45,278 bases of DNA from a bacterium CPR1 (GCA_021404945.1 QWHO01000002.1:1-45278); one strand, 5' to 3'. Numbered from the stretch's first letter, positions 1 to 8,209 are shown. Notes: generated by a model from the sequence alone, not told the origin. Translations and numbers: made by a program.

Positions 1-1559
1 AGAGCTCGGGTGCCCGTCTCGGCCTGCATGAAGTGCACCGGGGCATCCTTCTCCATCTGCTGGAGCGCTTCTTGAGCCGAAAGGCGGGCGGGTGTGCGGC
101 GGCGCACGCTCACGCCGCCCACGGTCACGCGCGTCTCGGTCTCGTCCACGGCTCGCGCGGGGCCCTCCTGCAGGACGAGCTTGCCGGTTCCCAGCAACCA
201 GGAGCGGGCGATGTCCCGAATCTGGGCGCGGGCTGTGCCTTCGTCCACCCAGGTGCCGGCCAGGTGGGCCAGCAGACGGCCCCGGTCCTCGTCCTTCAGG
301 TCACGCACCAGTGCGGTCGCCTCGCTCATGTGGCAGAGCGCCCGGATGGCCTGGCCGACGTGAGGACTGCTCAGACCGAGCCCGGTCATGCCCAGCGCCT
401 TACGCCACGGCTCCAGTCTGGAGAGCTCGGGGTTGGCGCGCTGGGCGCCATCCCACTCCAACATGGTCGCTCCCACGTGCGGATCGTCCACCACCATCTT
501 GAGCAGGAGCGTGCGTTCCTCGCGGCTCATTCCTTTCAGTAAGCGGTGGGCTCTCGCGTGCTCTTCCCCGGTCATGTCGACCCCGGTGACCAGCCGGATC
601 AGGTTCTCGCGGCCCTCCGCCGAGGGGCCCAGCTCAGCCTGCCAGGAGCGCACCTGGCTCACGTCCGGGTTGACCAGAGGAGACCACGCGGCGGAGGTGA
701 CCGAGCCTCCCAGACAGCCACCCAACCAGCCTGCAAGTCCGGCCAGGGCGGGGTGTCCCCCTGCCGCCAGGGTCACGCTCACGCCCAGGCCAATCCCCGC
801 GGCCACGCCAACGGTGGTAGCGACCTGGGGCCGTACGCCTTCCGACCGTCCCAGGGAGTAGCCTGTGAGAGGGCTGAAGAACATCCCGAACCCGAGGCCC
901 ACGGTGGCCACGAAGGGGAAGCCGATGGCCGTCCCAAGTCGCTTGTGCCACTTGTCGCTGGTCAGATCCTGGTGAGCAAAGGCGCTCAGGGATGGACCGG
1001 TGGTGAAGGGACCGAGGGCCATCCCCAGCAGGCCTCCAGCCAGGCTACCCGGGTTGTTCAGGGCCTGGCGAAGGGCTTGCGCTCGCTCCTTCGGGTCAGG
1101 CAGCGGGGCCTGCAGCGCTTTCTCGACCGCCTGCTCGCGCCGGTGACGCAGAAGCGAGTGGGTCAAGCAGGCCGTGAGCGCGTAGGCTCCAGCTCCCACA
1201 GCCGCGCCCACCGCCGAGCCCAGCACGATTCCTCCAAGCAAGACCCCAAAGGCTTGCAGCATACCGAGGTTGGCCTGAGCCGCCAGCCAGGATACCGGTG
1301 CCATCGATGTCAGTCCCAGCGCCGCCACGGATGTGACCGTGGCCGCCAGCCAGGGAGCCGTGAGGGCACTCATCTCGCCGGTGCTGAGCCCGACATTCCA
1401 GCTGTCCACGAAGGCGCCTTGCCGCAGAGGCTCCTGGAGACGCTCGAGGTAGGCGCGCTCGTGGGGATTGGCCGGCAGAGGCCAGGCGGCCAGGTCTGGC
1501 CGCAGGCCGCCGCGCAGGGTTCGGCTCAGGAGCGAAGATCGCACTTGCACTTCTACCAC
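1..1559 (-). CDS. Partial multi-pass membrane protein of unknown family
   Basis: The reverse strand is open from a GTG at 1559 to the left edge, about 519 codons without a stop, so the C-terminus lies outside the window. The in-frame TAG at 1611-1613 means 1559 is the first possible start; GTGs at 1550 and 1544 are alternatives and no clear ribosome site is visible. The middle of the protein has several Gly/Ala/Leu-rich hydrophobic segments, roughly residues 75-130, 165-185, 205-225 and 240-290. A soluble, charged C-terminal part follows, with helices such as MSREERTLLLKMVVDD. I do not recognise a family. Plus-strand ORFs over the same bases are shadows: this frame is the one with natural amino-acid composition and membrane segments. 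Confidence 0.65.
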   Translation of the reverse strand, partial: MVEVQVRSSLLSRTLRGGLRPDLAAWPLPANPHERAYLERLQEPLRQGAFVDSWNVGLSTGEMSALTAPWLAATVTSVAALGLTSMAPVSWLAAQANLGMLQAFGVLLGGIVLGSAVGAAVGAGAYALTACLTHSLLRHRREQAVEKALQAPLPDPKERAQALRQALNNPGSLAGGLLGMALGPFTTGPSLSAFAHQDLTSDKWHKRLGTAIGFPFVATVGLGFGMFFSPLTGYSLGRSEGVRPQVATTVGVAAGIGLGVSVTLAAGGHPALAGLAGWLGGCLGGSVTSAAWSPLVNPDVSQVRSWQAELGPSAEGRENLIRLVTGVDMTGEEHARAHRLLKGMSREERTLLLKMVVDDPHVGATMLEWDGAQRANPELSRLEPWRKALGMTGLGLSSPHVGQAIRALCHMSEATALVRDLKDEDRGRLLAHLAGTWVDEGTARAQIRDIARSWLLGTGKLVLQEGPARAVDETETRVTVGGVSVRRRTPARLSAQEALQQMEKDAPVHFMQAETGTRA

Positions 1560-1670
1560 CCTAGTGCGGCCGGCTGAAAGGCGCCTGAAACCTCGGTCAA
1601 AAAACGGGCACTAAAAACTGTCGATTACAGAACGATAACAATTCCGCACAAACAGGTAACAATTGCAGAT

Positions 1671-1699
1671 TTAACATGTCGTCAACGAAACGCTAGCAT
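1671..1699 (+). promoter_or_regulatory. Candidate promoter for the Glu-Lys repeat gene
   Basis: TTAACA at 1671-1676 and TAGCAT at 1694-1699 are separated by 17 bases in an AT-rich gap between two GC-rich genes. Transcription would start near 1706 and give a leader of about 70 bases before the ATG at 1779. The -10 match is only partial. Two TAACAATT direct repeats lie just upstream, at 1635-1642 and 1657-1664. Confidence 0.3.
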
Positions 1700-1778
1700 C
1701 CTTGTAACTTTCTTCCCTAGTCCGGGGCAAAGTTGGTGGGAAATTTCAGTCAACGAACAGCGCAGGAGGCTCCCACCA

Positions 1779-2831
1779 ATGTCTGACCTCTTTATCAACC
1801 CCGAGTTCCGTCCCAACCGCCCGGTGGGCGACGTCATTCGCAAGACCGAGCCGGGGATGCTTTCGGGTCCCCTTCCGGCCACAGGGCCCGGCCTCGATAA
1901 GCCCGACGAGGTGGCCAAAAGGCTGGAGAAGCTGTGCCAGGAGAAGGGCACCGAGAAGCTCTTCTGCGAGAAGGATCACGCCGAGAAGCGTCAGGAGAAG
2001 GGGTCGTTCGAGAAAGAGCGCATCGAGAAGGGCCGCGAGAAAGACTCTCTGGAGAAGCTGGGCGACAAGTGCCGCGACGAGAAGCATCAGCCGGAGAAGC
2101 TGGGCGACAAGCATCGTGACGAGAAGCTCCATCACGAGAAGCATCAGCCCGAGAAGCTGGGCGACAAGTGCCGCGACGAGAAGCACCTGCACGAGAAGCG
2201 CGACAGCGAGAAGCTGGGTGACAAACAGCCCTTCGAGAAGCAGGGCATCGAGAAAGGCCCTGACGAGAAGGGGCGCCTGGAGAAGGATCCTGGCGAAAAG
2301 GGCTGCTTCGAGAAACGCCACGAGGAAAAACTGGGCGACAAGCTGACCTGCGAGAAGGACTTCCACGAGAAGCTGGGGGACAAGCTGCCGGTCGAAAAGC
2401 AGTCCATCGAGAAGGGCCCGGCCGAGAAGAACCCTGGCGAGAAGGGCCCGTTCGAGAAGATGTCCATCGAGAAAGGCCCCGACGAGAAGGGCTGCATCGA
2501 GAAGGGCCCGGTCGAGAAGGGCTGCATCGAGAAGGGCCCGGCCGAGAAGAACCCTGGCGAGAAAGGCCAGCTCGAGAAGCAGTCCATCGAGAAGGGCCCG
2601 GTCGAGAAGCTGTCCATCGAGAAAGGCCCTGACGAGAAGGGTTGCATCGAGAAGGGCCCGGCCGAGAAGAGCCCTGGCGAGAAAGGCCAGTTCGAGAAAC
2701 AGTCCATCGAGAAGCAAGGCGAGAAGACCTGGGCTGAGAAGCGCTGCATCGAGAAGGATCTGGAGATTCTCCCGCTGGCCGGCCAGGCCGTCTCTTCGGT
2801 TCCTTCCGACCGCTTCTTCTTCAAGCCGTAG
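1779..2831 (+). CDS. Glu-Lys pentapeptide-repeat protein; possible precursor for ATP-grasp crosslinking
   Basis: The protein has 350 residues, and AGGAGG at 1764-1769 precedes the ATG by 9 bases. Residues 1-45 are ordinary sequence, without repeats, starting MSDLFINPEFRPNRP. Residues about 47-325 are a low-complexity array with roughly fifty Glu-Lys dipeptides. The second half is a near-perfect five-residue repeat xEKxx (IEKGP, AEKNP, GEKGQ, DEKGC). The first half mixes EKLGDK, CRDEK and HQPEK units. The last 23 residues are non-repetitive and end DRFFFKP. There is no signal peptide. Only 34 bases separate it from two ATP-grasp proteins, so the three look like one operon. That context, a plain N-terminal leader and a repeated acid/lysine core, fits a graspetide precursor whose Glu and Lys side chains are joined. 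A charged desiccation-type protein is the main alternative. The function is inference. Confidence 0.85.
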   Translation: MSDLFINPEFRPNRPVGDVIRKTEPGMLSGPLPATGPGLDKPDEVAKRLEKLCQEKGTEKLFCEKDHAEKRQEKGSFEKERIEKGREKDSLEKLGDKCRDEKHQPEKLGDKHRDEKLHHEKHQPEKLGDKCRDEKHLHEKRDSEKLGDKQPFEKQGIEKGPDEKGRLEKDPGEKGCFEKRHEEKLGDKLTCEKDFHEKLGDKLPVEKQSIEKGPAEKNPGEKGPFEKMSIEKGPDEKGCIEKGPVEKGCIEKGPAEKNPGEKGQLEKQSIEKGPVEKLSIEKGPDEKGCIEKGPAEKSPGEKGQFEKQSIEKQGEKTWAEKRCIEKDLEILPLAGQAVSSVPSDRFFFKP

Positions 2832-2865
2832 GAACTGTCAGGGAAACCGGTGAAGCGGGCTGGCG

Positions 2866-3753
2866 GTGAGCACGCCCACGATCCTCTTTTTTGGCTCGAC
2901 CAGCCACCCGTCTCTGGGTCCCCTCTACAATCACCTCAAGGGGCGTGACCGGCGGCGGGTGGTTTTCTTACCGCTTGAGACCTTCCCCAGTGGTCTGGAG
3001 TTCTATCTCGAGCTCGGGCCGGGGTTCGAAGACGGCCTGTTCATCATTCCCGAGGAAGACCCGGTGGCTCTGGACGATCTGGTCAGCGTCTGCCTGGACG
3101 GTTACTACATCGCTCCCGAGCAGGGTGAGACCCTCTCGCCAGAGGATCGCGAGTACCTCCAGGTCGAGAGCTGGGCGACCCTGATCGCTCTCTTCCATCG
3201 CCTGAGCCGGCGTTGTCTGGTGGCCAATCACGTGCTCTGGCGCGAGCACCTCAACTCGCGCCTGAGCGTGCTGGCCTATCTTCAGGCCCGCGGGCTCCCC
3301 GTCCCGCGCGTGCTGGTGACCAGCCAGCCTGAGGCGGCTCGGACCTTTTTCGACGAGCAGGCGGGGCGGGTCATCTACCGCCCGGTGGGCGGGCGGGCGC
3401 ACCCCTTTCGCGCCATGGATGCGGCCGACCTGGAGCGTCTGCATGAGCTCAAGGGGGCTCCCATTCACTTTGAGGAGTCCCCCCGCGGTCTGCCGGCTGC
3501 GGCCCTGGTGGTGGGCTCCTCGGCCCTGGTGCTGCCCCGCGAGGCCCCCGTGCCGGTGGAGCTGGTGCAGCGCGCGATGGCCGCTTGCCACGAGCTGGGC
3601 CTCTTTCTGGCCGAAGTGGTGCTGCGAGACGAGGAGCGGGGCTGGCTGGTGACCGACCTGCGAACCTTCCCCAGTTTCGATACCCTGCAAGACGCCCAGG
3701 TGGCCGAGGCAGTCTCCATTTTCCTCGAGGAGGGACGACCATCGCCAGAGTGA
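2866..3753 (+). CDS. Degenerate ATP-grasp protein, MvdC/MvdD-like pseudoenzyme
   Basis: This 295-residue protein starts at GTG 2866. It shares the layout of the next gene: an N-terminal nucleotide-fold-like domain (ILFFGSTSHPSLGPLYNHLK), a middle section with GLPVPRVLVTSQPEAARTFF and VIYRPVGG, then the ATP-grasp C-terminal half. The positions that bind ATP and metal in the neighbour are lost. The lysine of IYKS is Arg here (IYRP), the DIRVH strand is replaced by LPAAALVVG, and the terminal E-x-N motif is replaced by TDLRTFPSF. It is therefore likely a catalytically dead partner, for example a substrate-binding or scaffolding subunit. Its stop overlaps the next start by four bases (GTGA, 3750-3753), which implies translational coupling. 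Microviridin clusters also carry two related ligases, though both are active there. Confidence 0.75.
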   Translation: MSTPTILFFGSTSHPSLGPLYNHLKGRDRRRVVFLPLETFPSGLEFYLELGPGFEDGLFIIPEEDPVALDDLVSVCLDGYYIAPEQGETLSPEDREYLQVESWATLIALFHRLSRRCLVANHVLWREHLNSRLSVLAYLQARGLPVPRVLVTSQPEAARTFFDEQAGRVIYRPVGGRAHPFRAMDAADLERLHELKGAPIHFEESPRGLPAAALVVGSSALVLPREAPVPVELVQRAMAACHELGLFLAEVVLRDEERGWLVTDLRTFPSFDTLQDAQVAEAVSIFLEEGRPSPE

Positions 3754-4667
3754 TCCTCGTGCTCGGTGACCCGCGCGAGCCCATGGTGGACCGGGTCTAC
3801 TCCGAGCTCAAACGGCGCAATCGACCGGTCGAGATGGTTCCCAACTACGACATTCCGGGTACGATCTCGTTCTCATTCTCGCTGGGTGATCATCGATCCG
3901 GGGGCGCTTTCAAGCTCTCGGATGGGCGAACGGTGGGGCTGGAGGAGATCCACTCGGTCTACCAGAGGCTCGGTTTCAGCGAGTTCGAGACCTACCAGGG
4001 CTACTCCGACGAGGAGAGCCGCTTCGTGGGCGCCGAGTGCCTGGCCGCCCTGTCGGTCTTGCTCAACCATCTGCCCGGCCGGGTGGTCAATCGACCCGTG
4101 GCCTCGGGCAGCAACGCCTCCAAGCCCTGCCAGATCTCGCTGGTAGAGCCCTTCGGCTTCTTGATCCCGGCTACCCTGGTGACCACCATGCCGGACGCCG
4201 CCGAGGAGTTTTACCACGCCCAGGGAGGCGAGGTGATCTACAAATCCATCAGTTACGTGCGCTCGATCGTCCAGCGCATGAAGCCCGAGGACCTCGAACG
4301 GCTCGACCGCTTGCGTTTCTGCCCGGTGCAACTGCAGCAGTGCGTGGAGGGGACGGACATCCGGGTTCACGTGGTGGGGGAGCACACCTTCGCCTCTTTG
4401 ATCCAGGCCGAGGAGAGCGACTACCGCTATGACAAGAAGGCCGAGGTGGTGGCCCACGACCTGCCCCCCGACGTCGCCGAGGCCTGCCGCCAGGTGGCCC
4501 GGAGCCTGGGGATGGTGCTGGCCGGCGTGGATCTGCGCCGCACTCCCGAAGGCGAGTACTGCTGCTTCGAGGTCAATCCGTCCCCGGCGTTCAGCTGGTA
4601 TGAGGACCGCACTGAGCAGCCGATCACCGCCACCCTGTGCGATCTGCTCGAGGACGGGCTGGTCTGA
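3750..4667 (+). CDS. ATP-grasp ligase, microviridin MvdC/MvdD-like
   Basis: The protein has 305 residues. I chose GTG 3750 because it overlaps the upstream stop (GTGA). GAGGAGG at 3727-3733 would also sit well for a non-standard ATC at 3741. The order of motifs matches graspetide ligases: an N-terminal domain (VILVLGDPREPM), VVNRPVASGSNASKPCQ near residues 110-127, IPATLVTTMPDAAEEFY, the ATP lysine in VIYKS near 164, EGTDIRVHVVG near 200-210, and the metal site CFEVNPSPAFSW near 272-283. All catalytic positions appear intact, unlike its upstream paralogue. Family members join side-chain carboxylates to Ser/Thr or Lys side chains of a precursor peptide, so the Glu-Lys protein at 1779 is the obvious candidate substrate. 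RimK-type peptide ligation is an alternative activity. Confidence 0.82.
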   Translation: MILVLGDPREPMVDRVYSELKRRNRPVEMVPNYDIPGTISFSFSLGDHRSGGAFKLSDGRTVGLEEIHSVYQRLGFSEFETYQGYSDEESRFVGAECLAALSVLLNHLPGRVVNRPVASGSNASKPCQISLVEPFGFLIPATLVTTMPDAAEEFYHAQGGEVIYKSISYVRSIVQRMKPEDLERLDRLRFCPVQLQQCVEGTDIRVHVVGEHTFASLIQAEESDYRYDKKAEVVAHDLPPDVAEACRQVARSLGMVLAGVDLRRTPEGEYCCFEVNPSPAFSWYEDRTEQPITATLCDLLEDGLV

Positions 4668-4684
4668 GGCCCGTTCCGGGTCGA

Positions 4685-4702
4685 GGTAGGGTTTTCCCTA
4701 CC
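4685..4702 (+). terminator. Possible hairpin terminator after the ATP-grasp operon
   Basis: GGTAGGG and CCCTACC form a perfect seven-base-pair stem around TTTT, 17 bases after the ATP-grasp stop codon. There is no T-tract after it, so its role as a terminator is uncertain. Confidence 0.35.
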
Positions 4703-4784
4703 CGCCGGGGAGGGATTTCCCTGTGTGGAACTGGCGTTCTCTTCTTGTAGTCTGGGAATACAGACTGGAGGAGTTCAAAACGAG

Positions 4785-5177
4785 ATGACACTAGCCCGTA
4801 AGGCGTTCACCTGGTTCGGGATGGGGGCCCTGACCCGAAAGGTGCCCGAGCCTGCCGCTCAGCCCCCGCAGGACACGATGGTAGGGCTCGACCGGGTGTT
4901 GCAGATCGAGGTCGTGCGCGCCGGTGAGGTGAAAATCTTCACCCAGGAGGTGGGCCTGCGCGGTCTACTCTTCCGGGGCCGGACCCCCTTCGAGGTGGGC
5001 GAGGCGGTCACCATGAAGTTCTTGCTGCGGGCCGACACCGTGCTGCAGCTGGTGGGCACGGTGCAGTGGCTGCATCAGGGCTCGGGGGGGCTCAGCGGCC
5101 AGATCGACTTCCAGCCTACCCCGGAGCAGGAGGCACAACTGTCCGCCTTCCTCGAGCTGCGCAAGCGCAAGCGCTGA
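4785..5177 (+). CDS. PilZ-like domain protein
   Basis: The protein has 130 residues. ATG 4785 is preferred because GGAGGAG lies at 4767-4773; a longer reading from 4725 would leave that site inside the gene. Residues about 35-115 have the beta-rich pattern of PilZ domains: an N-terminal strand, VGLRGLLFRGRTPFEVGE in place of the usual DxSxxG loop, a VTMKFLL strand, GTVQWLH and GQIDFQ. The arginine-rich RxxxR c-di-GMP contact is not evident, so it may not bind c-di-GMP. A short inverted repeat, AGTCTG/CAGACT (4749-4754 and 4761-4766), sits next to the ribosome site and could regulate translation. A more canonical PilZ protein is encoded at 16939. Confidence 0.55.
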   Translation: MTLARKAFTWFGMGALTRKVPEPAAQPPQDTMVGLDRVLQIEVVRAGEVKIFTQEVGLRGLLFRGRTPFEVGEAVTMKFLLRADTVLQLVGTVQWLHQGSGGLSGQIDFQPTPEQEAQLSAFLELRKRKR

Positions 5178-5222
5178 GGGTGCTGAAGGGCTTGCGATGG
5201 TGCGGGACCCAAAGCTTTACGC

Positions 5223-5648
5223 TTAACTCAGGTGCAGGCTGGACAGAACCTTCTTGGCCTCGTCAGCCGACCCACCCACGATCATCATCAGCATGTAGAG
5301 CTTGCTCTCCTTCACGACCATCAGGCATTCGATGGCCGTGCCCTCCAGAGTGAACTTGAATTGCTTTGCCTGGTGGCCGTCCACGGTCAGGGCCTTCTCG
5401 CTCACAAAGGTGAAGGATTTGGAGAATTCGTCTTTAGCCGAGGCAAACACCTCATCCGGCGTCCCCTCGCAGGTATCCACGCTCAGGCGGTAGGAATTCG
5501 AATTGTGGTCCACCTCCCAGGCAGCCGCCTCGATCTTCTTCGGCTCGGAAGGAAACTGGATCTGGAAGCCCTCTTCCTTGAGGGTATGCCAGGACTGGGC
5601 CAGAGCTACCCCTGCCAGGAGCAGCCAGAGAGTCAAGATGCGTTTCAT
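5223..5648 (-). CDS. Small secreted protein of unknown function
   Basis: The protein has 141 residues from ATG 5648; the frame is open further upstream but this start gives a clean signal peptide. Residues 1-19 (MKRILTLWLLLAGVALAQS) have a basic start, a hydrophobic core and an ALA cleavage site. The mature part begins with a strand pattern of the type HTLKEEGFQIQFPSEPKK, as in small secreted proteins that carry a 'F-x-v-x-F-P' opening. It has one or two helices and ends ADEAKKVLSSLHLS. No catalytic motif is visible. It is followed on the same strand by nothing within the window and preceded by the propeller gene, 120 bases away. Confidence 0.7.
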   Translation of the reverse strand: MKRILTLWLLLAGVALAQSWHTLKEEGFQIQFPSEPKKIEAAAWEVDHNSNSYRLSVDTCEGTPDEVFASAKDEFSKSFTFVSEKALTVDGHQAKQFKFTLEGTAIECLMVVKESKLYMLMMIVGGSADEAKKVLSSLHLS

Positions 5649-5768
5649 CCGGGCGGGTTCCCCGGAGAGAGCCAGTATCCCTTCGGGGCTGGACTGCTGC
5701 TCGGGCTGATGAAGAACCGGTTGTGGTGTCCACAAGATATTGTAGGCCTTTGGGACCTCGAGCCGCCA

Positions 5769-7637
5769 TCATTCCAGCTCGATGTCGTATCCGGCTGCCA
5801 GCGGGGCATCTTCCAGCTCGATGGCGTGGCGCCAGCGCCGCTGGACCAGCGCTTTCAAGAGCTCCTCCCAGCCCACCGGGAGGCGGGTCAGGTCGGCCAG
5901 GCCCAGCTCGTCCAATCTGCTGTAAGCCAGGACGGGCCACACCAGGGTCTGTCCCCGGTGAAGACTCCAGAGGAAGTTGCCCCGGGGCGAGAATTGGGGC
6001 TCTTCGGGCGCCTCCCACTCGGCCCAGGGCTCGGATTCCTGGACCGAGGTAAGCCGGGCCCGCCCCCGGTGCCAACTCAATAGGTGCTCGCCGCGCGGGT
6101 GGAGCTGCAGGGCCCCTTCGGGCAAGCTCTGGCGGTCCAGCATTCGGCCCGTGTCGCGGTCGCGCAGCTCGAGCCCGTCGCTCGTCAGCAAGACCAGCGG
6201 ACCACCGGGCCGCCCCGCCGCACTTCGAAAGTCGGAGCGAAAGCTCGCCAGCCGGTTCAGCTCGTGGACCTCCAGCAGCAAACAGGGCTCTCCCTGTATC
6301 ACCAGCCGGTCAGCCACAACGTGAGCGGGTCCGGGCACCTTGCCCAGCGACCTCCAGGGCTCCAGATGGTAGAATTTGGTCCCTTCCAGGGCAAATCGCC
6401 CCTGGTCCACCCGCAGCGGGGATGTGGCTGCCACGCGCCAGCGCTCCCCATCGGGATGGAGGGCCACCAGCTGGCCCCGGGTTCTGGCCAGCACCCCATC
6501 GTAACCCGGGTACAGGTCGAGAACGTCCTCATGGAGCAGTAGGCGCTTGCGCTCGCCGAAGTGCACGGTATCCCACAGGCAGACCTCCTTACCATAGAGG
6601 TCTTCGTAGCCTGAGTACATGTGATCGTACGACTCCCAGAATTCCTCGCCGCGCCAGACGGCTGCCAGATACTGGCCGGTCTCCGAGAAGGCCCGCAAAG
6701 GGGCCAGAACCTTGCCATCGGTGGGTGCCGCCTCTTCCCAGGCGGTCAGCTGACGAGACTGGCTGCCATCGGGTCGCAGCAGGAGAAAGCGGTTGCCTCC
6801 CTGGTACAGGGTCAACCAGGAGTCGTCTGGCGCCCAGACCGGATCGGTTCCCTGCAGGGTGGTGAGCGGGGGCTGGCCGACCTTCGGTCGTTGCAGGGAA
6901 ACCAGCTCGTTCGGCGCCCTGCCCCGTGCCTGCAGAGCGCTCAGCAGGCGGGCGGCTCTTCCGGGAAGCTCGCGCTCCAGGCCGGTCAATAACCAGGTCC
7001 AGTCCTCCTCGTTCAATCGTTCCTGCAGGCTGCGAGCGAAGGTTGCCTCGCACTGCAGGCTCGAGACCGGGGCGCTGCCCTGACCAGTCTGGCGCAAGGC
7101 GGCTCGCAAGCGGGTCTTCAGGAAGATTCCAGCCCGCTCCATGGCAAGGTTGAGCTCGCAGCCTTCCGGGTCGAAGTCGCGGAGCTCGTCGTGCCTCCCA
7201 GCCAGCAGCAGGGCAGCAGCCCGGGTAGGCGGGCTGCCCTGGGGAGGAAGCTGGTTGAGCAGCGCGGCCGCCTCGGCCTGGAACGGGCCCTCCAGCATCT
7301 GGATGAGCCATCCCAGGTGAACCAGGTCATCCACCGGAGGGGGACGCCCAACGCGCACCCGGGCCTGGAACTGCTGCATTTCCGGCAGGTTGAGAGCCCG
7401 AGCCAGCTCCACCAGGTCGTCGCGACCGGGCTCGGCGAAGGCTCGCTCAAGCAGGGCTCGTTCGCGGTCCAGCACCGGGGCCAGACCCACCTGGGAGAGC
7501 CGCCAGAGTGCCAGCACAGCTTCGACGCTGCCCCCCTCGGCCAGTCGCTCGAGGGCCGCCAGGGCGCGCGAGCGCCGGTACCAACCCAGCAGGCCGGGCC
7601 AGCGAACGGTCTGCTCGAGGTGCTCCACCTCGCTCAT
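5769..7637 (-). CDS. Helical-repeat plus WD40-like beta-propeller protein
   Basis: The protein has 622 residues if translation starts at ATG 7637 (MSEVEHLEQ); the frame continues to 7706. GAGAAG lies a few bases before this ATG. Residues 1-240 are alpha-helical and Leu/Ala/Arg-rich, resembling HEAT or TPR packing. Residues about 255-600 have blade-like strands with turns such as DPVWAPDDSWLTLYQGGNRFLLLRPDGS, KEVCLWDTV, EPQFSPRGNFLWSLHRGQTLVW and HPRGEHLLSWH, typical of degenerate WD40 or TolB-like propellers. No signal peptide or transmembrane segment is seen, so it should be a cytoplasmic scaffold or binding protein. The propeller call is secure in kind but not in family. Confidence 0.65.
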   Translation of the reverse strand: MSEVEHLEQTVRWPGLLGWYRRSRALAALERLAEGGSVEAVLALWRLSQVGLAPVLDRERALLERAFAEPGRDDLVELARALNLPEMQQFQARVRVGRPPPVDDLVHLGWLIQMLEGPFQAEAAALLNQLPPQGSPPTRAAALLLAGRHDELRDFDPEGCELNLAMERAGIFLKTRLRAALRQTGQGSAPVSSLQCEATFARSLQERLNEEDWTWLLTGLERELPGRAARLLSALQARGRAPNELVSLQRPKVGQPPLTTLQGTDPVWAPDDSWLTLYQGGNRFLLLRPDGSQSRQLTAWEEAAPTDGKVLAPLRAFSETGQYLAAVWRGEEFWESYDHMYSGYEDLYGKEVCLWDTVHFGERKRLLLHEDVLDLYPGYDGVLARTRGQLVALHPDGERWRVAATSPLRVDQGRFALEGTKFYHLEPWRSLGKVPGPAHVVADRLVIQGEPCLLLEVHELNRLASFRSDFRSAAGRPGGPLVLLTSDGLELRDRDTGRMLDRQSLPEGALQLHPRGEHLLSWHRGRARLTSVQESEPWAEWEAPEEPQFSPRGNFLWSLHRGQTLVWPVLAYSRLDELGLADLTRLPVGWEELLKALVQRRWRHAIELEDAPLAAGYDIELE

Positions 7638-7731
7638 CGGCTGATCTTCTCGGGAAGGCTGGCACGGTCCCTCCCTGTCGGCGACGCATGCCTGCGCCTC
7701 CAGCAACCTCGCCGGAGTGGACCTGAGAGGC

Positions 7732-7836
7732 CCACGGGTTGACCAGCCCGACGCCCAGCGGCTCGAAATCGGTTACGGTCCGGGTCACGACGAGCATTCC
7801 GTGGACAAGCGCCGTGGCGCCGATAAAGACTGTCAT
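7732..7836 (-). pseudogene. Remnant of a VapC-type PIN toxin (C-terminal end only)
   Basis: On the reverse strand this piece reads FIGATALVHGMLVVTRTV, then TDFEPLGVGLVNPW. This is the usual end of a PIN-domain VapC: an alpha helix with ATA, LVTRN-like, DFxxLGV and a final NPW. There is no matching N-terminal half with the catalytic aspartate and glutamate, and no stop directly after NPW. It is therefore a decayed fragment, lying 120 bases from an intact VapBC pair on the other strand. Confidence 0.5.
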
Positions 7837-7960
7837 GGAACGGTCTGGGGTCGGGAAACTGGAGTGGGGCGCTTCGACTGGCGATGGTGGCATCGACGGG
7901 CAGGACTCTTCCAGAGAGACGTTCTTGCTACGAAAGGCTACGCATGCTACACTCAGGGAA

Positions 7961-8209
7961 ATGAACAAGACTATTACCCAACGGGAGTTACGCAACAACT
8001 CCGGCGCCGTGCTCCGTGAGGTCCAGGCAGGACAGACAATGATCGTTACCCGCAACGGGATGCCCGTGGCTGAGCTAAGGCCTGTTCCAGGGCGCAGGTT
8101 CGTGCCCAGGGCGGCGATTGCTGAAGCCGCTCGCCGGGCTCCGCGAATCGACGCCGCTCGGTTGCGCTCCGATCTGGATGCGGTGGTGGACCAATCCATC
8201 GATGCCTGA
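7961..8209 (+). CDS. vapB: Phd/YefM-family antitoxin
   Basis: The protein has 82 residues from ATG 7961. The frame is open upstream to 7739, but the homologous part begins here with MNKTITQRELRNNSGAVLRE. That is the DNA-binding N-terminal core of Phd/YefM antitoxins, followed by GQTMIVTRNGMPVAELRPV. The C-terminal 30 residues, rich in Arg and Ala, would wrap the toxin. The gene overlaps the PIN toxin start by eight bases (ATG 8202, stop 8207-8209). Pairs of this kind repress their own promoter, and the upstream AT-rich stretch 7920-7960 is where the operator should lie. Confidence 0.85.
   Translation: MNKTITQRELRNNSGAVLREVQAGQTMIVTRNGMPVAELRPVPGRRFVPRAAIAEAARRAPRIDAARLRSDLDAVVDQSIDA

Noticed and set aside
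33-1577. Plus-strand ORFs at the left edge (169 and 343 codons)
   Set aside because: They have Arg/Gly/Ala/His-rich shadow composition. The reverse strand carries one continuous frame with membrane helices across the same bases.
1746-2824. Long reverse-strand ORFs (323 and 226 codons) opposite the Glu-Lys repeat gene
   Set aside because: They arise from the repeated GAGAAG codons read backwards, which give endless Leu/Phe/Ser. They lack ribosome sites, and the forward frame has a strong one.
7739-8209. Longer 156-residue version of the antitoxin
   Set aside because: The Phd/YefM homology begins at ATG 7961. The upstream part overlaps the dead VapC fragment and looks like translated noise.
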